Shown here piece by piece: positions 25,645 to 34,412 of a DNA stretch of 60,651 nt. Source of the DNA: DASQHW01 sp038209365 (GTDB taxonomy: Bacteria > Actinomycetota > Acidimicrobiia > IMCC26256 > PALSA-610). Position 1 is the first letter of the stretch. The number at the start of each line of letters is the position of its first letter. Under the pieces are notes generated by a model that had not been told where the DNA came from, made no database searches, and was given only the letters and a program-made list of their open reading frames with translations. A program made the translations under genes and the position numbers. The stretch covers positions 1 through 60,651 of the forward strand of contig JBBQXS010000025.1 of NCBI GenBank assembly GCA_038209365.1. The letters run 5' to 3'.

Positions 25645-26639
25645 GGCGCGGGCGCCTACTGCTCGTTGCAGTCGTTGTCATCGCAGGTGCATGCAGTAGT
25701 GGAAGCGGGCACGGCACGCGAGGAGCGCTCCGGACGGGCACGACGACGAAGGACACGCCGGGCGACGTCACGACGTCCACTACGGCGCCGACGTCGTCAC
25801 CGCCGCAGCGCAATGAGCCGGCCCTTCCGCTCGCGATCCAAGAGGCCGCCGCCACCACCGCGGGGAACCGCTTGTGGGTTGCCGGCGGCTATGACACCGC
25901 ACGCAACAGCAGCGCCGCCGTCTTCGTGTTCGACGGTTCGACATGGAGCCGGGGGCAGTCGCTTCCCATCGCCGTCAACCATCCCGGCGCGGCCACGATC
26001 AACAGGAACGTCTACGTGGCGGGCGGCTTCACGCCCGCAGGCGCGACCAACCGAGTGTTCGAGCTCGCGAGCGGCGCGACCAGTTGGCGTGAAGTCGCCC
26101 CGATGCGCCGACGACGAGGGGCACTGTCCCTCGTCGCCGTCGGCGAACACTTGTACGCGATAGGCGGACGCGACGGCGATGCACAGATCGCCGTCCCCGA
26201 GACCTACGAGCCGCAGACCGACACCTGGTCCGATATCGCTCCCATGCCGAACCCCAGGAATCATGTCGCCGGATTCCTCAGCGGCGCGCTCGCCTGCGTC
26301 GCGGGCGGACGCACGCCCGGGACCAGTGGTGCAATCGACTGCTTCGATACCGCGAGCGCGCGCTGGCGCCGGGAAGGAGGGCTGCCGGTGGCGACGTCGG
26401 GCGCGGCGGCCGCGGTGATCGACGGCGTGATGCTCGTCGCCGGCGGCGAACCGAGCGTCGAGACGCGGCTCGTGGACGTCGTGCAGCGATTCGCGGCCAA
26501 TGCCTGGACGACCGGGCCCATGCTGGTGCCCCGCCACGGCACCGCGTTCGCCGTCTACCACCGCCGGCTCTGGATGTGCGGCGGGGCAACCGCCCCCGGC
26601 TTCCACGCCGTCCCCACCTGCACCTCCCTCGAGAGGTAG
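25641..26639 (+). CDS. Lipoprotein with Kelch-repeat beta-propeller
   Basis: A 332-residue lipoprotein: signal MRRGRLLLVAVVVIAGAC, lipobox IAGAC (Cys18), Thr/Ser-rich linker to about 55, then about six Kelch repeats with GG-x-Trp patterns (WVAGGYDTARNSSAAVFVFD, YVAGGFTPAGA, YAIGGRDGDA, VAGGRTPGTSG, VAGGEPSVE, MCGGATAPG). Overlaps the preceding propeller gene (ATGA). Two consecutive propeller lipoproteins of different repeat families are an unusual pairing; both may present binding surfaces outside the membrane. Last gene of the operon. Confidence 0.82.
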   Translation: MRRGRLLLVAVVVIAGACSSGSGHGTRGALRTGTTTKDTPGDVTTSTTAPTSSPPQRNEPALPLAIQEAAATTAGNRLWVAGGYDTARNSSAAVFVFDGSTWSRGQSLPIAVNHPGAATINRNVYVAGGFTPAGATNRVFELASGATSWREVAPMRRRRGALSLVAVGEHLYAIGGRDGDAQIAVPETYEPQTDTWSDIAPMPNPRNHVAGFLSGALACVAGGRTPGTSGAIDCFDTASARWRREGGLPVATSGAAAAVIDGVMLVAGGEPSVETRLVDVVQRFAANAWTTGPMLVPRHGTAFAVYHRRLWMCGGATAPGFHAVPTCTSLER

Positions 26640-26679
26640 CCCCGGCCCCGAGGCGGTTTTCCCACCCGCGCTCCAGGGA

Positions 26680-26699
26680 AGGTAAGGTTGCCCTTACCT
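26680..26699. promoter_or_regulatory. Palindromic operator upstream of ZIP transporter
   Basis: Perfect inverted repeat AGGTAAGG/CCTTACCT with a 4-nt centre (TTGC), ending 15 nt before the ATG of the ZIP gene. The AGGTAAG half-site resembles the AGGTTAG half-site of DtxR/IdeR-family metal repressors, and TAAGGT inside it could double as a -10 box. The 20-bp span is longer than the classic 19-bp iron box, so the regulator could equally be a zinc or manganese repressor. Metal-dependent repression of uptake is the inference. Confidence 0.55.
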
Positions 26700-26714
26700 C
26701 TCAGGGAGCGCAGC

Positions 26715-27650
26715 ATGAGCCTGGAAAAGACCTTGCTCCTCGGCTTCATCGCCGGGGTGACGATCCTGATCGGGCTCCCGATCGGACGGATGAAGCGCCC
26801 GGCGCACAGCCTGCGGATGGTGCTCAACGCGATCGCGGTCGGCATCCTCCTCTTCCTCATATGGGACATTCTCTCGGGCGCGTGGGAACCCATCGACGCA
26901 GCACTCAGCGACTTCCACAGCGGAGACGGGGGCCTCGCGAGCGCGTTGGGCTACGGGACGCTCTTCGCCGGCGGTCTCGCCGCCGGATTACTCGGCCTCG
27001 TCGCGTACGAGCGATGGATGGAGCGCATCACGCACAACCCCGGTGCGACCCTCGTCGACGACCCAGACGATGATCCGGGCCCGGCGCCGGACCCTGCGCC
27101 GGCGGCATCATCGGGCGGTGGTGGCGTTGCGCTCAAGCAGCGCGCCGCGCCGCGCGGCGGCATCGCGACCTGGTCGCCCGCACGCCGACTCGCGCTGCTC
27201 ATCGCCGTCGGCATCGGGTTCCACAACTTCGCGGAAGGGCTCGCAATCGGCCAGGCCGCCGCGAGTGACGAGATCGCGTTGGCGACGCTGCTCGTTATCG
27301 GGTTCGCGCTGCACAACGCAACGGAAGGCTTCGGCATTGTCGCGCCCCTCGCCGGGGAGGTGAGCGTGGACGGCACCCACGCGATGCCGAGTTGGGGTTT
27401 CCTCCTCACGCTCGGAGCAATCGGCGGCGCACCCACATTCATCGGGACCTGGATCGGGCACGCGTTCACCTCCGAGACGCTCGCCGTCGCGTTCCTCTCG
27501 CTCGCCGCCGGCTCCATCCTCTATGTCGTCCTGCAGCTCGTCGGTGTTGCCGCGCGAAGTCGACGCATGGATTTGCTCGCGTACGGTGTGCTCATCGGCC
27601 TCTTCGCCGGATTCGCCACCGACGCAGTGGTGATCGCCGCGGGCGTCTGA
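26715..27650 (+). CDS. ZIP family metal transporter
   Basis: A 311-residue transporter with eight predicted TMs. The metal-site helices read GFHNFAEGLAIGQA and GFALHNATEGFGIV, the paired HN..EG motifs of ZIP TM4 and TM5. Between TM3 and TM4 is a long cytoplasmic loop rich in Asp/Pro/Ala (DDPDDDPGPAPDPAP), where many ZIPs have a metal-binding loop. ATG at 26715 follows an AGGGAG ribosome-binding site; the upstream palindrome suggests metal control. Likely imports zinc, manganese or iron. Confidence 0.9.
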   Translation: MSLEKTLLLGFIAGVTILIGLPIGRMKRPAHSLRMVLNAIAVGILLFLIWDILSGAWEPIDAALSDFHSGDGGLASALGYGTLFAGGLAAGLLGLVAYERWMERITHNPGATLVDDPDDDPGPAPDPAPAASSGGGGVALKQRAAPRGGIATWSPARRLALLIAVGIGFHNFAEGLAIGQAAASDEIALATLLVIGFALHNATEGFGIVAPLAGEVSVDGTHAMPSWGFLLTLGAIGGAPTFIGTWIGHAFTSETLAVAFLSLAAGSILYVVLQLVGVAARSRRMDLLAYGVLIGLFAGFATDAVVIAAGV

Positions 27651-27672
27651 GCCGCCGCGAACGTCGCCTCGC

Positions 27673-30126
27673 TCAGGACGCGGGCACGGCAACCGGTTCG
27701 GGCTCACCGGCCAAGGATGCGACGGTCGCCGGCTCGCTTCGCGGCGGGGTCATCCGCGTCATCGCGCCGAACGCGACCGCGTACGCGAGCAACCCGACCC
27801 AGAACGCAGTCGAGATCCCGAAGAACAACGCGAGCACCAGTCCGAACACCGAACCGCACACCGACATCGCGCCGTTGATGCCCCACATGAACGCGGTCGT
27901 GGCGCCCGGCCTCGTCGCCGCCAGGCGCATCCCCAACGCAAAGGGCATTCCCATCATCAGGCTCAGCGGGGCGAGCAGCGCGACCGCGACGCCGATCCGC
28001 GCCGGCGTCGTCATGTGCTCGGTCGCTCGCAATACGTGCGGACTCACGAGCCCGAAGGCAATCACCACCGCCAGCAACGAGCCCACCGCGACGAGCGAGT
28101 GCCGGAGTTCGGACCGCGCGGCAATGCGTTCGGTCAACATGCTGCCGATGCCGCTGAACAACAGCACCGAGAAGAGCACGACCGTGAGCCCATACGTGGG
28201 GTGACCGAGGAACACCGCGAGTCGCTGCAACTGCGAGACCTCGACGAGGAGAAACGCAAGCCCGATGCCTGCGAAGTAGACGTAAAACGGTCCCATCCCG
28301 CGATGGGCAGCGCGTCGCGTGCTTCGCAGGAGCGGGAACAGGATGAACGCGCCGGTGAGCACGAGCACCGTGAGCGACAGCACCGCGAGTACCAGCACCG
28401 GCTGGAAGACCTGATCGCCCGAGCTCGAGAACACATCACCGAGTGATCCGATATCGGCCATCTGGAAGAAGAACGGACGATTGTCCGTGGGCGGCGAGAT
28501 GTCGGCGCTCACCTCGGCAATGCCCTTGTGCGGGCCGCCGGGACCGGTGAGATCGGCGAACACGTGGTCGCTCGCACGCGTCGGCGTGAGCCCGACGCGG
28601 AAGTGGAGTCTGTCGGCGACATCCTGCAACGTGCTCAGGGAAGACTTCGGCAGCGGCTGCGGGCTCACCAGGAGCGTACCGAGGCTCGCATTGAATTGGA
28701 GCGGCGGTCCTTCGTACATCGCGATGTGGGAGCGAGGATCCTCCACGCCCCGTTCCTTCAGCGCCTGTGCCGCCAGGCTCGTCGTGCGGTACATCTCCAA
28801 CGGCCGACCCTCATCGAGTGGCCTGTGATACCAGCGGGTGACGGACAGGATGCCGCCGGGCTCGAGCCGGTCGAGGAAGATCTTCCACGCGTGAGTCGTG
28901 TAGAGCGAGTTCTCGCTCAACGCGAACGCGCCCGACGACGTCGCCGCCCAGGTGTCGATCAGGGAAATCTGGATGATGTCGTACTTCGCGCTGGTTCGTG
29001 TGAGGTAGGCGCGCGCCTCGTCGTTCACGAAGCTGACACGCGGGTCGCGATCGAGGTGGCCGGTGAAGTCGCCGTACACCCCGTTGGTCACGTGCAGGAT
29101 GTCCTTGTTGATCTCGACGCCTTTGACCGAGTGCTGGTCGTACAGCAGGGCTGACAGGATGTCTCGCCCGCCGCCGACCCCGATGACGAGCACGTCGGCG
29201 TTCCGGCGGACGTGGTGCGCCAGGTTCGTCACGTCATCGCGCAGGTCCGTGAGCACCTTGCTCGTGCCGCTCGCGCTCCCGGTGTAGCGATAGAGCCCGG
29301 TTCCTGCCGTACTATCGATCACCATGCCGAGCGTCGGCGTCGCCGGGTCCTGCGGCGTCCCGTCGACCGTCACGCGTGAGAAGGCGTTCCACTTCTCGTA
29401 GAGGTGCCGGTGGTCAGCGCTTCCCTTCACGTAACGGATGCGCAGCGGGTCGTGATTGCTGCTGTGGAGCGCGGCGTTGCCGATCGCGAGACCGCCGATG
29501 AGCACCACACACACGGCGGCCGCAAGCTTGGCGCCGCGGACGGCGAGGTCGACGTCGAACGCGAAGAACAGCGCACCGAGCGTGGCGAGCGCACCGGTGG
29601 CCACGACGACGCTCGGCGCGTCGACGTGCCCTACGAGGAAGACGAACAACACGCAACCGAGCGCGGCGCCGATCAGGTCAGCCGCGTACAACCGGTTCAC
29701 CCGTGCCGGGAATCGCGTCAGGACGAGGCACACGACGACGCCACTGAACACGAACGGGATCGACACCGCCACGCACGTCACGACGACGGAGAAGATCCCG
29801 CCGGGCGAGACCTTCGGATTCACCGGAATGAACAGCTGGACGATGAAGCAGACCGGAATCGATACTCCGAAGAGCAACGAGAACAACCACAGCCGAGCAG
29901 CAACGGCGTCGTCCGGGAAGCGATCCGGGTGCAGGTGCACGATGAGCGCACCGGCCGTCATACCGAACAGCGCAAGGGAGATGACGCCGAATGCGAAGTG
30001 GTACCACATCGTCACGCTGAAGATGCGGGTCAGCGCGATCTCGTACATCAATGTCGCGAGCGTGACCATGAAGACGCCGCCATACGTCCCCGCGCGTGCG
30101 CGCAGACCCGCGACCGTAGAAACCAC
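27673..30126 (-). CDS. Polytopic membrane protein with spermidine synthase-like domain
   Basis: An 817-residue protein: about six N-terminal TMs (1-215), a central soluble Rossmann methyltransferase-like domain (about 290-540) with VLVIGVGGGRDILSALL, VKGVEINKDIL and a DIIQISLIDTW segment, and about seven C-terminal TMs (575-795). This TM-SpeE-TM layout is known as a membrane-associated polyamine-synthase-like family whose function is unsettled. GTG start at 30126 has a strong GGAGGGG ribosome-binding site. It follows the SARP regulator with a 42-nt gap on the same strand. Confidence 0.78.
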   Translation of the reverse strand: MVSTVAGLRARAGTYGGVFMVTLATLMYEIALTRIFSVTMWYHFAFGVISLALFGMTAGALIVHLHPDRFPDDAVAARLWLFSLLFGVSIPVCFIVQLFIPVNPKVSPGGIFSVVVTCVAVSIPFVFSGVVVCLVLTRFPARVNRLYAADLIGAALGCVLFVFLVGHVDAPSVVVATGALATLGALFFAFDVDLAVRGAKLAAAVCVVLIGGLAIGNAALHSSNHDPLRIRYVKGSADHRHLYEKWNAFSRVTVDGTPQDPATPTLGMVIDSTAGTGLYRYTGSASGTSKVLTDLRDDVTNLAHHVRRNADVLVIGVGGGRDILSALLYDQHSVKGVEINKDILHVTNGVYGDFTGHLDRDPRVSFVNDEARAYLTRTSAKYDIIQISLIDTWAATSSGAFALSENSLYTTHAWKIFLDRLEPGGILSVTRWYHRPLDEGRPLEMYRTTSLAAQALKERGVEDPRSHIAMYEGPPLQFNASLGTLLVSPQPLPKSSLSTLQDVADRLHFRVGLTPTRASDHVFADLTGPGGPHKGIAEVSADISPPTDNRPFFFQMADIGSLGDVFSSSGDQVFQPVLVLAVLSLTVLVLTGAFILFPLLRSTRRAAHRGMGPFYVYFAGIGLAFLLVEVSQLQRLAVFLGHPTYGLTVVLFSVLLFSGIGSMLTERIAARSELRHSLVAVGSLLAVVIAFGLVSPHVLRATEHMTTPARIGVAVALLAPLSLMMGMPFALGMRLAATRPGATTAFMWGINGAMSVCGSVFGLVLALFFGISTAFWVGLLAYAVAFGAMTRMTPPRSEPATVASLAGEPEPVAVPAS

Positions 30127-30168
30127 GTCCCCTCCGCTTTGTGTCGGTTCGGTTGCCGATCCCGCGGG

Positions 30169-32346
30169 TCAGGACAATAGCGCCTCGGCCTGACGATGAA
30201 TGGTTGGCAACGCGAGGCGGACCGCGGTGACACGGCTTGCCACCGCGAGCGCGCGAGCTGCATCGAGATCTCCACCTCGATCGCGTCTCACGAGCATGCC
30301 GGCCCACTGAACCTGCGTCAGGGCCAACTCGATCGGTGCGTCGATGCGCGCGTTTACGGCGGCCGCTTGCGCGAAAGCGTCGTCGGCCTCGTCGAGCCGG
30401 CCTGCGGTGCTCAGCGCGAGACCGAGCGGACGGGCGACACTGCCCCGGCAGGTGATGACAGCGAACGCAAGCTGCTCGCGCCATGGACGGAGCAATTCCG
30501 CGATGACCGAGGCAGCCGCGCGGTCGTCGAGTGAAGCGACGACCTCGGCGCACGCGGTCATCACGGTCAGCCAGGTCACGTCGAATCGCAGGTCGGCGAA
30601 ACAGCTTGCGGCGTGTGGCGCGAAGATGCGGCGGGCATCATCGAACCTTTCGAGCTCGCAGAGGGACGCGGCCAGAACGACTCGTTGGGCGGGGCGAGCC
30701 CGGTGCTCCGCAACCGCGTGTTCGCCGCGTTCGACGACTTCGTCGAGACGTCCCTGCGCCCTGCGAATGTCGTACAGCTGACTCGCGTAGGTGAGAGACG
30801 CGTCGGAATTTCCGCTGTCACGCAAGAGCTCGAACGACCTGCGTGCCGCCGATTCGGCCTCTTCGACTTCGCCCGCCAGCAGTCGCCTCCACCCATCGTG
30901 GCGAGCGATGAGCGCCTGGTGGGGAACCAACCCGGTTTCACCGGCGTGGCGGACAACGACATCGATGAGCTCATCGGCTGCTTCGACGTCTCCGCGGCAC
31001 ATCAGCGCGTTGGACAGATGGCCGAGCGCACTCCACCGGAACCTCGCGTCGCCGAGGCGGCCCGCGACCGCAAGATGCTCTTGCGCGTTGGCGATCCGTT
31101 CGTCGAGCGTCGCGGGCGACCAGATGGTCGACGGGCGCGTCGCCAGTACCTCCCACAGCTGCTCGTCATCACCGGCGCGACGGGCCAGCGTGAGTGCCTC
31201 GTCGCTGAGTGCGCGGGCCCGGTTGCTGTCACTCCAGCTCAACTCCGCGGCGAGGATCGCGAGCAAGCTGGCGCGTTTCGGCGCGTCGTTTCCTGCCGTC
31301 GCCAGCGCAGCTTCGAGGAGCACGACCCGGTCCGTGTCGACCGCGCCGATCTTTGCGGCGGAGCGGCGGTTGTTGGCGAGAGCCGCACGCACCAGCAGTT
31401 TTCCGTCACCGACGCGCTGGGCCAGACGAGCAGCCTCGAGGAGCGTGTTGGGAGCGGCCGGATCACCCGCTTGATGCTGGGCGGTGCCGAGGCCGACGAG
31501 CGCTCGCGCCGTGACCTCCTCCCACGCCCCGAGCACGGCGTCGACGTCGGCGTGACGCCGCGCGAACATCTCTCGTTCGGCACCGGGAACCGAACGCGCC
31601 CGCGGTTGGAAGTCGAGCTCGGGCTTTTGGAGCAGGATCGCTTCTTCCAGCTGTGCGAGGTCGCGGCTCGGCTCGATGCCGAGCTCGTCGCCGAGGTGCC
31701 GCCGAAGGCGCGCGCAGGCACCCAGCGCGTCGGCCTGACGTCCGCATCGGTACAGCGCCAGCATCAGCTGGCCCCAGGCGTGTTCGCGCAGCGGATACTC
31801 GGCAACCAGCGATTCCAGCTCGGGCACGACTGCCGTGTGATCGCCCAGCGTCAAGCGCGCATCGGTGCGCATTTGCAGCGCGTCCAGGCGAAGCGCATCG
31901 AGGCGAACTCGCTCGCGCAGCGCCCACGACGCCCGCTCGAACTCGGTCATGGCCTGGCCGCGCCACCACGAAAGCGCCCCGGACAGCTGCGCCTCGACCC
32001 ATTCGGGCGCGGCGGCGTCCGCACGCCCCACGTCCGCCACAACCTGCTCGAACCGCAGCGCATCCACCTCGGTCGGCGCGACCTCGAGGACGTAGCCGCC
32101 GGCCCGCGTGCGCAGCGAGGCGAGCGGGATCGACTTGCGGAGTTGGTACACGTAGGTCTGCAGCGTTCCCGGCGCGGACCTCGGTGGCCGCTCCTCCCAG
32201 AGATCGTCGATGAGCCGGTCGGCGCTGACCACCTGATTGGCACGAACGACCAGCAAGGTCAACAACGCGCGGCACTTGGACCACGGCACGTCGACCACCG
32301 CCGAGTCGGAGACCACCTCCAACGGTCCGAGAATCCGGAACTCCAC
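30169..32346 (-). CDS. SARP-type transcriptional regulator (BTAD + TPR-like)
   Basis: A 725-residue regulator. An N-terminal OmpR-like winged helix (FRILGPLEVV ... APGTLQTYVYQLRK, residues 1-95) is followed by a bacterial transcriptional activation domain (about 100-245, ending LGIEPSRDLAQLEEAIL). The remaining ~470 residues are helical repeats of TPR character. There is no NB-ARC ATPase (no P-loop), unlike AfsR. SARPs activate secondary-metabolite or stress genes by binding heptameric direct repeats. GTG start at 32346, divergent from the lipoprotein hydrolase at 32419. The target is not clear. Confidence 0.88.
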   Translation of the reverse strand: MEFRILGPLEVVSDSAVVDVPWSKCRALLTLLVVRANQVVSADRLIDDLWEERPPRSAPGTLQTYVYQLRKSIPLASLRTRAGGYVLEVAPTEVDALRFEQVVADVGRADAAAPEWVEAQLSGALSWWRGQAMTEFERASWALRERVRLDALRLDALQMRTDARLTLGDHTAVVPELESLVAEYPLREHAWGQLMLALYRCGRQADALGACARLRRHLGDELGIEPSRDLAQLEEAILLQKPELDFQPRARSVPGAEREMFARRHADVDAVLGAWEEVTARALVGLGTAQHQAGDPAAPNTLLEAARLAQRVGDGKLLVRAALANNRRSAAKIGAVDTDRVVLLEAALATAGNDAPKRASLLAILAAELSWSDSNRARALSDEALTLARRAGDDEQLWEVLATRPSTIWSPATLDERIANAQEHLAVAGRLGDARFRWSALGHLSNALMCRGDVEAADELIDVVVRHAGETGLVPHQALIARHDGWRRLLAGEVEEAESAARRSFELLRDSGNSDASLTYASQLYDIRRAQGRLDEVVERGEHAVAEHRARPAQRVVLAASLCELERFDDARRIFAPHAASCFADLRFDVTWLTVMTACAEVVASLDDRAAASVIAELLRPWREQLAFAVITCRGSVARPLGLALSTAGRLDEADDAFAQAAAVNARIDAPIELALTQVQWAGMLVRRDRGGDLDAARALAVASRVTAVRLALPTIHRQAEALLS

Positions 32347-32418
32347 CGATCGTCAGGGTACGTGTGGGCTCGAGCAGACCTCCAGTGAACCTCGAGGCCC
32401 CTCGCGCACACTGCGGGC

Positions 32419-33444
32419 ATGCCTCAAGCAATTCTCGCCGTCCTGGGCACACTCGCCCTCGGCGGAGGCGCGCTCTTCGGCTGCTCGAGCGGAACCACGG
32501 CGGAGCACCCGTCGGGGGCTCCGACGACCTCGCACGCAACCGCGTCGCCGGCGCGCCACGATGGACCCTTCGCAGTCGGGAAGCGAACGGAGACCTTCGT
32601 CGACTCGACGCGCAAGACTCCCGCCAACGGAACCAGTCCGGGGCGCGCCAGCCGGACACTCGAGACGCTGATCATGTACCCGGCGCAGGGCGCGCCTGCC
32701 CCGAATCACGAGCCGCGCGCCGACGCGGCTCCTGCGAACGGGACATTCCCGCTCATCATCTACGCGCACGGATTCGGCGGCGGCTTCGAGTCGCCGTTCC
32801 TTCGCGAATGGGCGACCGCCGGATACGTGGTTGCCGCACCGACCTTCCCCCTCACCCGGCACGACGCGCCGGGCGGTCCGAATGCTTTCGATGCAGTCAA
32901 CGAACCGGGAGACGTGAGCTTCGTGATCTCGCAGATGCTCAACCTCCCTGCGCGCGACGCGGCCGTGCAACGGATCGTCGACGGGAGCGAAGTCGGCGTC
33001 GTCGGCGCGTCGCTCGGCGCGACCGTCGCGCTCACCGTCGCGTACAACGACTGCTGTCAGGACGCGCGCATCAAGGCCACCGTCGCGATCTCGGGTGGCT
33101 GCGCGGCGGCGTGTCCCCACGGCGCCGGTCCGATCGAAGAGCCCTACGGCCACTCGTTCGCCGGCCCCTCGATCCCGTTGATGCTGATCCACGGCACCGC
33201 GGACCCATTCGCGCTTTATCAGAACAGCGTCGACGAGTTCAAACACGCACCCGGACCCAAGTACCTCGTCACGCTCGTCGGCGCGCAGCACATCGCGTTC
33301 GACGAACCGTGGGAAACGGTTGCCGTGAAGGCGATGATCGACTTCTTCGACCACTCCCTCGCGCACGACGAAGGTGCGTTGCATCAGCTGCGCAAGGACG
33401 CCACGGTGCCGCGGGTCGCCCGGTTGCGCGCGGTGCAGCGTTAG
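32419..33444 (+). CDS. Secreted lipoprotein alpha/beta hydrolase (PET hydrolase/dienelactone hydrolase-like)
   Basis: A 341-residue protein with lipobox LFGC (Cys22) after a hydrophobic signal, a Ser/Thr-rich linker, then an alpha/beta-hydrolase domain: oxyanion YAHGFGGGFES, nucleophile elbow GASLGA, acid HGTADP and His in GAQHIAFD. Sequence VAAPTFPLTRHDAPGG resembles the PAF-acetylhydrolase/chlorophyllase-like group. It would cleave an ester outside the membrane. Its 3' end overlaps the EamA gene by 4 nt, tail to tail. Confidence 0.85.
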   Translation: MPQAILAVLGTLALGGGALFGCSSGTTAEHPSGAPTTSHATASPARHDGPFAVGKRTETFVDSTRKTPANGTSPGRASRTLETLIMYPAQGAPAPNHEPRADAAPANGTFPLIIYAHGFGGGFESPFLREWATAGYVVAAPTFPLTRHDAPGGPNAFDAVNEPGDVSFVISQMLNLPARDAAVQRIVDGSEVGVVGASLGATVALTVAYNDCCQDARIKATVAISGGCAAACPHGAGPIEEPYGHSFAGPSIPLMLIHGTADPFALYQNSVDEFKHAPGPKYLVTLVGAQHIAFDEPWETVAVKAMIDFFDHSLAHDEGALHQLRKDATVPRVARLRAVQR

Positions 33445-34403
33445 GTCGGCGGTGCGGGATCGGGCGCGTCGTGCTCGGCGTGCTCGAGCTCGGGGCTGCG
33501 CACCACGCCCCAGAGGGACGCGACGACCACCGCGGACCCGACGATCTCGATCGGGCTCAACGACTCGCCGAAGCATGCCCAGGCGCCTGCGGCAACGAGC
33601 GGCGGCTCACCCAAGAGGAGCGGCGACGACACCGACGTCGGGACGTATCGGTGCGCCCACACCATCAGCACGTGCGCGGTGGTTCCGGACACCATTGTGC
33701 ATGCCGCGAACAGCATCCCGCGGCTGCTGATCCCGAGAGATCCGTGTGCGAGAAGCGTGAACGGCGTGAGGAGCACCGCCCCACACGTGAGCGTGGCGAG
33801 CATGAACGCAAACGGGTCGATCTCGAAGCTCGTTCGCAGCACGCGTCCGTACAGGAACCACCCGGCGTTCAACACGAGACTCACGACCGCGACGACGTCG
33901 CCGGCCAGGCTCCACGAGCCATTCCGCGATGCCGCCGTCGCGACCAGGATCGTTCCTGCGATGGCGACGGCTGCTCGCGTGAGGTGCGAACGATGCACCC
34001 TTTCGCCGAGGAACGCGACCGCGAACGCGATGATCAACACCGGCTGGAGCGCACCGATCAACGTCACGTCGAGCAGCCGCGTCAATCCCAACGCCGCGAA
34101 GGCGGTCGCCGCCCCCGACACGAAGAACGCGCCGGCGCCGAACATGAGCCCGAGCCAGCGCCCGCGCGAGACATCGGGCGGCCGGAGCGCAACGCCATGG
34201 GACCCGCGAGATCGCCAGGAGACGATGACCGCGAGGGGCGGCAGCGCGAACCACAGCCGCCACGTGGTGAACACGAGGGCATCTGAGTGGCCGGCGCGCA
34301 CGAACAGTGACGAGGCGGACCACAACACGACCGCGATGACGACGGCAAACAGGGCTCGCCGCGCCACCGAAACAGACCGCGAGCGCGCGACGACGTCGAC
34401 CAC
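33441..34403 (-). CDS. EamA/DMT-family transporter
   Basis: A 320-residue membrane protein with ten predicted TMs in two EamA halves (about 18-145 and 160-300), including GALQPVLIIAFAVAFLGERV and SSPLLLGEPPLVAAGAWACFGE, the end-of-repeat GE motifs of the family. Substrate unknown: these export amino acids, nucleosides or other metabolites. GTG start at 34403, 9 nt after the stop of the DsbA-like selenoprotein, so probably cotranscribed with it. Confidence 0.88.
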   Translation of the reverse strand: MVDVVARSRSVSVARRALFAVVIAVVLWSASSLFVRAGHSDALVFTTWRLWFALPPLAVIVSWRSRGSHGVALRPPDVSRGRWLGLMFGAGAFFVSGAATAFAALGLTRLLDVTLIGALQPVLIIAFAVAFLGERVHRSHLTRAAVAIAGTILVATAASRNGSWSLAGDVVAVVSLVLNAGWFLYGRVLRTSFEIDPFAFMLATLTCGAVLLTPFTLLAHGSLGISSRGMLFAACTMVSGTTAHVLMVWAHRYVPTSVSSPLLLGEPPLVAAGAWACFGESLSPIEIVGSAVVVASLWGVVRSPELEHAEHDAPDPAPPT

Positions 34404-34412
34404 CTGCGCACG

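Noticed and set aside
32364..34286. Open frame of 640 codons spanning the hydrolase and EamA genes
   Set aside because: It is Arg-rich low-complexity translation across two genes with clear families in other frames, so it is a compositional shadow.
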